DNA of 64,000 nucleotides from Sipunculus nudus (taxonomy: Eukaryota; Annelida; Sipuncula; Golfingiida; Sipunculidae): NCBI GenBank assembly GCA_026874595.1, contig CM049312.1, forward strand, positions 69,038,929 to 69,102,928, in the 5' to 3' direction. A program made the position numbers and the translations under genes. The notes beneath the pieces are model-generated. The model saw nothing but the letters and a program-made list of their open reading frames with translations, made no database searches and was not told where the DNA came from. Shown here in pieces: positions 11,601-23,600 of this stretch. Every line of letters starts with the position of its first letter. The stretch's first letter is position 1.

Positions 11601-14600
11601 CCATATAAACTTCCACTCTGCATATCAATAAAAATCTCATATATACTATCCATTTGGCTTATAAATTTTATGCACAGTTTATACAAATTACATTTCCTTA
11701 CTTTTTTTTCGGTAACAGATACAGACTTCAAAATTATACCTAGTATTTGAAAAATAATATAATATAAATATTGTATAAATATTAATTTATATTTATTATT
11801 TAATATTTTTTTAAGTAATTATTTAATTTATTATTTAGTTAGTTATTTATAATCATTTTAAGGTTTGCCAGGCCATCACCATTAAAACCAAGTGCTTGGT
11901 TTCCTGATGTATGAAGCAGACAAAACTGAATCTGAAGACACAATATAATTTTTAAAAATGTTCCCCTGATAACAATTCTTACAATTTTGTTACATTTATA
12001 TACAAAAATGGAAAACAGACTCAGAAAATTAAAATATGCATAATAAATATGATGTGTTTTTCTCTTCTTTTCTTCAGACTGTGACAGCAAAACACCTTAT
12101 GAAATATGTGGTAACAGTCTCCAGCCAATCAGAGTACAGCAGGTTAGTACATGTGATACTATAATCCTAGCCAATCAAACTCCACAAGGGTAATGAGTAA
12201 TGAAATCTGGCCAGTCAAATAAATCAAATATAGAGTGTCATTCATTCAGAGTAGTCAGGGTAGGTTATATTAAAATCTACCCAGTGAAAGACCACCAGGT
12301 TAGTTTGTGTTAAAATCTCAGCCATATAGTGTTAGCAGGTAAATTTGTATAAAATCTAGCCTATCAAAATCCACAGCCAATCCACACTCAGCAGGTTAAT
12401 AAGATAGAACATCTCAGCCAGTCAAGTCACAGGATGTTAATTTGTAATAATGTCATCGTATGTTTGTTACTAGTACTGGGTAACACTTCAATGCAGGTAC
12501 CACAAGGAGTCAATTATTGTAGTATGTAGACTTATTATTTGTAAGGCCTGTAAAAGTCCAGATCCAGACTGTCTCACTCACAGTTCTGTCTGGTATTTAT
12601 ACATATCTGATATGACATATTTTAACAAGTGACAGGTGATAATGCATTCCCTGAACAATAAAATTTTATATCTCCTAATTGCATGTATAAGAATAACCAT
12701 AAATTGTTACACCTTTGCAAGGGTGACAGGTTTGGTAAGGTGAACTGTCATAAACCAAATAATGCCTATCCATGCAAGTTGAGTTGTTCTGTTTTGATAA
12801 TTTATGGTTCATGCAAAATTATGATGATGGAATTAAAAGTAATGATTGTACTTTTTATTCAACTGGCAAGAAGCCTGAACTCTCTCTCTGATGATAATAA
12901 CATTACAGCTAATCAGAACCCAGCAGACTTGTTTGTAATAACTTTCCAGCCAATCAAATATCAGCATTGGAAATGGTGGCCAATCAGATTCAAGGTTGTT
13001 AGTTAAGAAGAAAACATTTTCATGCATATATACATCATGCCGTAGTGCTGTAAGTTATACGAATAAATTGTTTCATATTATAGCACAATTCATCAGGATA
13101 GCTGACCTGCTGCCGAGCATCAGAGCTTCCCAGAGATTGGCAGACATCAATTAATAAAGCTAGTCCAAATAAATGTTGGAAGCAGCTTTTTTGTCAACTT
13201 TCCATCTATTTAATCAATTTATCATGTGAAATACTTTTAAATAATTGCACATTGTGCAATCAGAATTAAATTCATTATTGAATATATTTCAGAGTTTGGA
13301 TTTCGGATTTATGGTCAAAATTTTGGTTCTCATTTTCAGTTCCTGGTGAACAATTTTTTGGATAAAAGGTGTTCAGATAAACAGCACTCGACTGTACTTG
13401 ATATTCTGTATTTGCAGGATCCCTGAGGAAGCTGTAGGATCAAGGATTGAACAAAGGATCCTCGATTCAAACCCTGTACTAGAAGCATTTGGTAGGTCAC
13501 TTACCCAGCTTACTTTATATAATTTTCTTTTGCACAGCCATTTATTTTTTGTTGTGACAGTTTTGTCCACTCATGTCAGTGAACTTTATCAGACTGCCGG
13601 TCCACTACTTATACGAATATTGCCAGTAGATGGCATTTTAATTGTACCATGTTAATGGTACAATTTTTAATTTAAAAAAATTTGGAGTATGATTTTAATC
13701 AAAGGGCGTTATATATATAATGACTTAATTCTGGCTATATCATTTTTTTTTTAACTAAATGGGAAATTTAGTTGATATTTCCATGATATATCATATATTA
13801 ATATTAGCAAAAACATTTGGACTGAAATATGTAAAACTAGAAAAGCACTCCACCAAGGCAGCCTAATACCCCGAAAAAGCATTGTCAGAAATGGAGCAAT
13901 TTTCCTTAAAAAAAAAAATTCCTGGATCCAGATGGTGATCCAGATCACCCCTAAAATCAAATCAATTGTCCCTTGTATCATTGCTTAGCTGTCCTGATGT
14001 TGCTAACAGACAAAAAACAGACAAACAGACCAATGCGGGCAAAATCATAACCTCCTTGGCAGAGGTAATAAAAATTCTCAGTGATCCACACACACTTGAA
14101 GGAATATATATAGAGCTTAAATGATGATGGGTCGTTGATTGGTTATAATCGATGGTCAGTCATTTTAGTATAAATGATCTGATGACTGGTCTTGCTTGCC
14201 ATTATATACAATAATTGATTACAAAGTTTTGCACATAACTTAGGTTCTGTGTGCTTCCTATAATTCATGCCATCAGTTTGTAGAATGAAAAATTCTGTGT
14301 TTGGTATTAAACTTCATACCTAACTTTACTGTTTATACATATGTAGACTATGGAGTTATTTGCCAACATTTAGGCCTATATATATATTAGTTGAGATGAA
14401 ATACAGGTGTGTATGTGATCAGAAATTTATTCTCCTGAACAACCAATTATTTCTGATTATCAGTCAGTAGAGGGCAGCTGATTTTTACTGATGATTTATC
14501 AAGAAAATAAAATTACAGTCTATTCACAATACTATAGTGCTTAAATTATGATTCAAATAGAAATTTTATATTTACCTCTTTCCGGATAACTAAATGTGAT

Positions 14601-17600
14601 GTGTGGTGTAATGGTATTCAGATTCTAGTCCAGAATTCAGTATTTACTCAGATGTATCAAAATAAGAAAATGCTTGTTTTTGTACAGGGAATGCATCAAC
14701 TGCTAGAAACCATAACAGTTCAAGGTTTGGAAAATACATTGAACTTCAGTTTGACAGGTGAGTCATAAACTGGGTGAGTATGCTCCACATGCAGTAGCTA
14801 TACTCTACACTCTTAGCAGATCTCCCTGGCTTTAACCGCTGCATTGAATAGCAAGGTTCTCTGACCACCACAGTAGGCACAGAGCAAAGATTTGTAATCA
14901 GAGAGACTAGTGTGGCATCATGCATCACATGCGTCACCCACTCTCATTGGTCTCATTACATCAAGACACCTGCTGTCCTTGGTCTGATTCTTGGCTCTGT
15001 GCCAGAACTGGTGTAGATAATTCAACCAGATCGGGTGTCACATGTTTTAAATTTGGAGCTGGATGCACAATGTTATACCACACTCTGATTGGTCTTGATT
15101 ACAGTTCTTTTCTCTTTGCCAGCCCTGGTGGTCAGACCCAGAGAACCTTGCTGTAGAAGCAGCGTTAATAGTCCAGGGGATCTTTGACGGCTGCAGTTTA
15201 TAGCCGCTGTGTGAGGGGCATCACTTGTTAAGACGATACAGAGAGAAAAAAAAAACTGGCTGACAAATCTGGAAAGAAGTCTTGGAGTCAGCTTCTGTGG
15301 CTGAGCACATGACGCAAAGCCCTGATATTGTGCTGTGCCGTTGAGATTTTTCATTGTTGACTCTCACCCGGGACGATTGCTCTGCAGGCTTAATGGGTCA
15401 GTGGCCATGCCCAGCGGCTGTGTTTCACTCACAAACAAGTGCGCCTTTTTAGGGTTCCTGAGTGGTACGAGCCAGCTATGGGATGATTACTCACCCAGGA
15501 CCTGCAGGTGAAGTGGTCACCGGGCCTGGTTAACACCAGGATATAACATGAAAATAAGCATGTGATACTGCCCAGTCCCGTAGTCCAAAAGCGGAATAGA
15601 ATTCTGCAGATCTATGTACATTTACTTAGTTAAGCTAGCATTAAAAAATGGAAGTGGTTAGCTCAAACCAAAAAAAAATATATATAAAATAGATTAAAGC
15701 TAGCCTTGGATAAAGTAGGCGGGGCTTTGAGTAAGAAAAATCACTGACGGAAAATCAGAAAGAAAAATACCTCGACTTAAAGTTCAGAAAGAAGAGAGAG
15801 GGAAGAGTGAAACTTTAAGAAAAAAATATAAATATTCTATCATTTTTGCTTGGGAATTCTGTCACAGGTTTTAAATTTATATGCATTTTGTCTTTGTGGC
15901 CTTAGTATGTTCAAAAAAATTTTTTAATTAATCTGAACTTTAAAGAGTTATTTAATATTTAAATATAAATCATGAAAAATTAAGATTTATTATTGATTTA
16001 TCAGGAATGGATAGGATAAATGAATAGTTAGGATTATTAGGGCCCTGCTTGAAAAGCAGTGCCCTAGAGTGAACTGTGTCAGTCCATTTGTCTGTCCTTC
16101 CATCAGTCAGTGACGCTTTCTTTCGCACGCGATATCTTTACAAGAGTATGGTATGTATGAGGGCTCCAGACCTATCGAAATACAGACCTGTCTGAATTCA
16201 AATATGGCCGCCAAAGCATAATCAGTGATTTTCTGTTGTGTATCCAACAAGAAGATGCTCGATCTTTCTCAGAATCTCAGGTATGATTGGTACCTATGAG
16301 GACTCTATACCTATTGATTTACAGACCTGTCACAAGTCCAATATGGCCATCACAACACAATCAGTTATTTTCTTTCGTGCACGATATCTCAACAAAAACA
16401 TGCTTAATCTTTCTTAAATTCACAGGGATGATTGATATCTGTGAGGGCTCAATGGGTGATTTTATTTTGTGTGCAATATCTCAACAACAAATTCATGCTT
16501 GATCTTTTCAGAATGCACAGAGATGATTGGTACCTTGGAGGGTTCCAGACCTATCAAATTACAGACCTGTCAGAGTTCTAGTATGGCCACCACAAAACAA
16601 TTGGTGATTTTATTTTGCGCGCAATATCTCAACAACAACATGCTTGATCTTTCTCAAATTTACAGGAATGATTGATATCTGTTAGGGCTCCATGCTCGTT
16701 AAATTACTCAAAAATAAATCCAATATGGCGGGCAGACAACAATCAGAGATTTTGTATTGCAGACATTTTTTCAGACATATCTTCTTTTATATAATTTGAA
16801 CCAGTGGCAATTTTGTCCTCACGCATATTGATATAAAAAACTGTGTCTGTCTGTCATATTTTGAAACTATAAACATAACTTTTACCCATATGTTAACTAG
16901 CCCACCGCTAGAGGAAATGCGGGGCCCTGTGAGGACCATTGTCCAACTACATCTAGTTTTAAGTCATATTAACCCTCTAACGTTTGATTACTTTAACCCT
17001 TTTGTTACAGGTGTGGTGCTATACAGGGTGCCAGCATACACACCTACCTGCTGGAGAAGACAAGAGTGGTGCACCAAGCAGACAATGAGTTCAACTTCCA
17101 TGTGTTTTATCAGGCAAGATTAGATTTTTTCAATGCAGTCCATCAGCAGTTCTAGATAGCATTCAGTAAAGCACATACCTCCACCAAGCAAAAACAATAA
17201 ATCCTACCCAGGGTTCCCGTGCCCTTAACAAGGCACAAATCATAACCATTAGACCTAGAAACTTCTAACTGTATATCTAGGAAGGTCCTAGGCAAATCTC
17301 CTTAGAAACCTGAAATTAGATCATGGTGACCTATATTCTGTGACCTATGCCGGTGCCAAAAACATGATTTTGAGCACCCAGATTGTATACATTAAATAAG
17401 GCTAGGATCTTCTAGCATAATAACCTTGGACATCCTGGGCAAATGTCTTTGGAAACATGAAATTAGGTCACCATGACCTATGTTCTGCAACCTACAGGAA
17501 AAAGACGTCATATGAGCACCATGAATGTCAGATAAGCACTAATTGTATCTGTAAGGCCTAGAATCTTCTAATACAACATCCAGGGAGGTTCTGGGCAAAT

Positions 17601-20600
17601 CTCCTTGGAAACCTGAAATTAGTTCATGGTTACCTATATTCTGTGACCTACAGGCTGAAAACATTTAGTTAGAAAGCATTTATCTAGAAAGACACAAATC
17701 TGAGCAGTTGGATATATAGAACTTAGCTTCTAGGGAGTTTTTGAATAAACACAGTCTGAACAGAAAGAGGAGCTATACATTTAAAGTTATCTGTTAAACA
17801 TTGAATAAACACAGTCTGAACAGAAAGAGGAGCTATACATTTATAGTTATCTGTTAAACATTGAATAAACACAGTCTGAACAGAAAGAGGAGCTATACAT
17901 TTATAGTTATCTGTTAAACATTGAATAAACACAGTCTGAACAGAAAGAGGAGCTATACATTTATAGTTATCTGTTAAACATTGAATAAACACAGTCTGAA
18001 CAGAAAGAGGAGCTATACATTTATAGTTATCTGTTAAACATTGAATAAACACAGTCTGAACAGAAAGAGGAGCTATACATTTATAGTTATCTGTTAAACA
18101 TTGAATAAACACAGTCTGAACCGAAAGAGGAGCTATACATTTATAGTTATCTGTTAAACATTGAATAAACACAGTCTGAACAGAAAGAGGAGCTATACAT
18201 TTAAAGTTATCTGTTAAACATTGAATAAACACAGTCTGAACCGAAAGAGGAGCTATACATTTATAGTTATCTGTTAAACATTGAATAAACACAGTCTCAA
18301 CAGAAAGAGGAGCTATACATTTATAATTATCTGTTAAACATTGAATAAACACAGTCTCAACAGAAAGAGGAGCTATACATTTATAGTTATCTGTTAAACA
18401 TTGAATAAACACAGTCTCAACAGAAAGAGAAGCCATACATTTATAATTGTATGCTAAATGCATAGTCTGAGAGGCTTCTCCATTCGCATGACTTTCAGAG
18501 TGCAATAAATCAGTTAGTGCTAAATGCCGTTTTGAGTTAACTGCATGTTTACGCAGCTTCTGCAATAATTTAGCCATATCCTTGGTTGTTTTATGGATGT
18601 TTATGGCTGTAGTCAGTAGTGCCATCTAGCTGTGAATATCTAAACTAAAGTTCTTGAATACCAGTAAACCCAAGGCAAAGCAAGTCAGGTATTTACACTA
18701 GTCTACTCTTTATTTCACTGCTCCTGTCCATCTATTTTTCCGTGATAATACTTTGTAAATGCGCTATAGCTTAATTATCTTTATATGCCTGTGGAGCAAT
18801 CAGACTGATTCTGTTATATAAAATCAAAATTTTAGGTAGACGGTACTTCAACATATTATTGACAGGCTAAGCTGCAGGTCTCTAAGGACATACATTTAAT
18901 GGGAAATTGATGATTCAATCCTTGAGATCATGAAGTCACCCTTTTGTAACATCACACATACATCCTCCCCCCCCCCCCCCCTCCCGGATTACCAGATATG
19001 GCCACTTGAAATGACACCATCGTTTCTGCAGCTCTTTTAAGACTGGTCAGCACTATTCAAGTGTTGCAAAGGGAATACCAGTAGATATATTTTATATTTA
19101 TTTAAATTGTAATAGATCACCAGAAAATATTACCTCTGTTGATGAACCTAATTTTTAGTATTTAACAATATAAGTTTGAAAGAAATACAATTACGACCAC
19201 CTAGGGGACTGACCAATGTGGTCTTTATTTGGGGATGGTAGTATGTGTAAAATTCAAAGTTACCTTGGTCATATGTTGAAGACCAAGAAAAGGGGGGTCA
19301 TAATTTTGGGATGGTCCCAATTGTGGGTTGGGTCACAAGGTGGGGTTCCACTGTGGTGTGAAAAAGTAGGTTGACAGGGATTTATGAGCAGAGTATAGTT
19401 TTACATCCAGAAGTGGGCAGAGGAGACAGCAGTTCCTCCTCTGTGCATCAGAGACTTGGCACATTAAGTGAGCACGAATCAAAGCTCCTGTGCCTTCATA
19501 TTATTCAATATAATAACCAACCTGTAGTGACTGTGTATGGTAACTATGGTTCACTCAGGCTGTCAAGTGGTCCTACTTTTCCTACTTTTTGGTTTTAGTC
19601 CTTTTTTCCCAATTTTTCCTATATTTTTGTTTTGCACTCTGAACATGCAGTACATGTCGAAATGCTGTGAATTTCTGACAGATTGTCAGGTTTGGTATTT
19701 ATGGTGTCGATGATCAATGATGAAATGACTCCAACACGAATAGTTGTACTAACAGCCTTCTTTATTCCTTCTCCCGCAGCACGCATGCTTACTTGACCTT
19801 TCTGCCTACTGCTTCCGGGTCACATAAATATGCTATTGTATATTTCTTTAAGTGCTCACCAGATGGCAGCACATTATGGTTAAAACACTACAACTCTTCC
19901 CTTTCTTATAAAACAAAGAGTCTCTCATCGTGACTGTTACATTAACAGAAACTTTACAGTATTATAACTGTATGGGTTAAGTGTCAAATGAAGTGAGCTT
20001 ATATTTTAAAAATGTAAAAACTTATGTATAAAAACCTTACAGGATATGCAGGCTCTTACAAAGGTTAAGGTTCATAAAGCTTAAACAGGAGAGAGTATAC
20101 CAGCACTTCATCCTGTAGAGCTCCGTCTTTACTACTGAGAAGCTAACACATTTTACATATTATGGCACTCCGAGATAGTCTTTGAATCTGACTGGCAGCT
20201 TGCGTGTGCGCTGTGGGCGTCCACTTGCATGGTGAATGCTTGGTTGTGGGATAATGTGTTGCTTTGCGGGTTCTATATTGATGTTTTGTTCCTGATTGAT
20301 TCTGGTTCCATCAAATGTTTTAATGAACATGTCTGTTTGTTCAGTAGTCTGTTGTGGTATTTGTGTTGGTTTATGGATCTTCTTAAACTGTGAACAATTT
20401 CTGGTGATGGTTTTGTTTCCACGTCTTTCGGTTACCATACTGCCTTTCATCATTTCTACAGTATAGGGTGTAGGATCAAAATATGAGGATTTCTTGTTCT
20501 CTCTCCGTTGGCGGACTAGCACTATATCACCACACTGAATTTCACTTTGTTTAGCATGGCGGTGTCTGTCAGCATACTGTTTCATCTCTCCTTTTGTTTT

Positions 20601-23600
20601 GTGTCATTAGTTTGGACTTCTGCTTGATCTGCTGTAATAGGGGTGTCATCTTTAGAAGGGATTTGTGGTAACTGAATGCGGAATCTGCGTTTGTATAATA
20701 GCTGGGCTGGTGGAAAACCAGTTGTCACATATTGGTGTGGCTCGATATTGTCGTAGGAATTCATTAAGAGCCTTTTTCCAGTTCTTTCCTTCAATCTGAG
20801 CAATTCTGATGGATTTCATTTAGGTGTCCATGAAATGCTCAACCTGGCCATTGGCCTGGGGCCAGAGAGGTGTGATTCTGCTGTGTTTAAAACCAAAAAC
20901 ACTAGCAAAGCGGCCGAATTCCTCGCTCTGGAATGGTGGGCCATTGTCGCTTCTGACGATTTCCGGAATACCATGGCGAGAGAAAATGGTGTCTAGTCTG
21001 GGTATGACCGTGTTAGCTGAAGTAGATGAGACAATTCCCACTTCTGGAAAGCGGCTATAGTCATCAAGTGCGACCAGTAGAATTTCACCACTGGGGAGGG
21101 GTCCGGCAAAATCAATAGATACCTCCGTCCATGGGCCAGGAGGTAGTGCCGACATCTTAAGAGGTTCTGGGGTGGTGTGAGGTCTGGTTGTTGCTTGGCA
21201 TGAAATGCAGTTCTTGATTACAACTTCAACTTTCTTGTCAATTCCTGGATACCAAACCTTTTGTCTGAGAAGTCTCTTGGACTTAACAACACCTTGGTGG
21301 CCTTGGTGGGCCAATTCAATTACTTTATCCTGACGGGCTGTTGGTTTAACCAAACAATTGCCTCTGAGTAATACTCCATTATATAATGTGAGTTCATTAG
21401 ATATATGTTTGTAAGCCTTGAGATCTGTATCCCACTTTTGTGTTTGTATGGCATTGTTTAATTTTTGCATTTCAGGGTCCCGAGAAGTTTCTTCTTGTAT
21501 TTGTCCCAAGGTCAATGCTTTTGGTACCGCGTTTAATATAATAAATATTTGATATTTTGAATATAGTCTTCCGCAATGTGATCAGTGTTGGAATTATCCT
21601 TCAATGGATGTCTGCTAAGAAAGTCTTCAGGGTTCTTCTTTGTTTCTTTCTGGTTGGTACAACAGGTCAAGGTCATACGGTGGTAAACGAAGTCTTGTTA
21701 GGGCTCTGCTTGCGTAGCTTACATTTTTGTTGTTTTGCATCAGGATGGCACCCAAACCTGTGGGGCTTGCGTCAACTATTATCTCAGAAGACAGGCTGGT
21801 GTCAAAGTATTGTAATACATGCGTTCCGGTGAGAGCACATTTCAGTTCGTCAAAGGCCTGCTGTTGTTGAGTATCCCAGATGCACGGTTGATTCTGATAA
21901 GTAAGAATGCGAAGTGGGCCAGTTAAGTTTGCATAGTTTGGAATAAATCTTGCAATGTACTGGGTCATTCCAAGTAACGATTTTACATCAGAGGCGTTCT
22001 GTGGGGCTTCTGCTTGTACAACAGCATGGATTTTATCCGGATCAGCACGGATTCCCTCTTTATCGAAGATATGGCCATAAAATTTGACCTGACTCTGGAA
22101 AAATTTACACTTGTCAGGGTTCAGACGGATGTTGAAATCCTGAAGTTGTTGCATCACTGATTTCAGATTTCTGTCGTGTTCTGTTTGCGTTTTGCCATGT
22201 ACAATGATGTCATCTGGAAAGTTCATGCATCTGTCTAGTCCATGTAGAACCTCGGCTATCGCATTTTGAAATATTTCTGCTGCTGCATTTATACCGAAGA
22301 CTAGTCTCTTATATCTGCGTAGTCCAACGTGTGTGCTGAATGTGGTGATTGCACGACTGTTAGGGTGTAATTCTAGCTGATGATAGGCTTGTGCCAAGTC
22401 TAGCGTACTAAACACTGTCGATCCATTTAGGTCTGCGATCAAATCATCAATTTTTTGGTATAACATGTTTCTCAAGACGGATTGCAATGTTTGCCTCCTG
22501 CATGTCGATACAGATGTGGACTTCACCTGGTTTCTTTTTCGGCACAACTACGATCACCCATGGTGTCGGACCGGTAACTTTATCAATAATGTCCAGTTTT
22601 TCTAAACGTTCAAGTTCAGCTTCCACGTCTTTCCTGATGTGGAAAGGGATTCGCCTATGTGGCTGTTGTCTAGGAGTGACTGAGGGATCAATGTGGAGTT
22701 CTATCTGTTTACCTTTTACCTTTCCTATTCCTTGAAAGATTTCAGGAAAAAGTTTAGTGATGAGATCCTCAGCTGGACTGATATGGTTTGTAATGTGAAG
22801 AATGTCAAGTTCCTGCGCAGTGCGAAAGCTTAATAGATTTCCTGATGAGCTGTCCACCACGTAAAACTCAGCACTGCAATGTTTTGTCCTGTAGCTTGCA
22901 ATAAGAGTTATCTGACCTTGCACTGGTAGAGGTGAATGTGTTGCGTATGTGTAAATGTTGACATAGGTAGGGCGTAGCTTGCTGAACATACTGTTGTTTT
23001 CACACAAAGTTGTATATGTGGAGCTGCTCAATATGTTTATGGTAGCACCAGAGTCAATTATGAAACAAACAGGTGTATCACAGGTAGAAGTACTCAGTGA
23101 CAGTACAGACTGGTAGCTTTGATGTGTTGTCTTGAAGAACAGATATTTGTTCTTGTGAGCTGGCACAATCAGTTATCATGAAATTATAATTGTCATCTTC
23201 CTGCGGGGGTTTATGTGCGAAGCTTGTTTGTTGTTCTGCCGTGAAGCGTGTTTGCTGGTCTGACATAAAATTCACTTGTGGTCGCTGTTTACGTTTTGTT
23301 TGGCATACAGTAGCAAAATGTCCAATTTTATTGCATGCTCTACAAGTTTTGCCAGTAGCAGGACATGACTGGTCACCCTTGCGGTGCGACCCCTGGCGGC
23401 CACAGTAGTAACAAATTGAGGATTTGGGCTTATTCTGTCTATATCTGGTGTTACCTGCTGAAGGTGTTTGTTGTCTACGTTGCTCAAAAGACTGGTCTCT
23501 GCCAGGGTTTTTGTGTGGTTTGCGTTTCACCTGGCATCGGAAATTGATAGTATTTACTGTTTGTGGGGTTTCTAGTTCTACCTAACTGGCTTGTTTTTCA

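Noticed and set aside
17741-18457. Regular repeats resembling a CRISPR array
   Set aside because: The units are contiguous 60-bp copies without unique spacers, and the window is eukaryotic.
23078-23166. Programmed frameshift between gag and pol
   Set aside because: The overlap fits, but the same element has several random frameshifts and stops, so a programmed site cannot be claimed from this copy.
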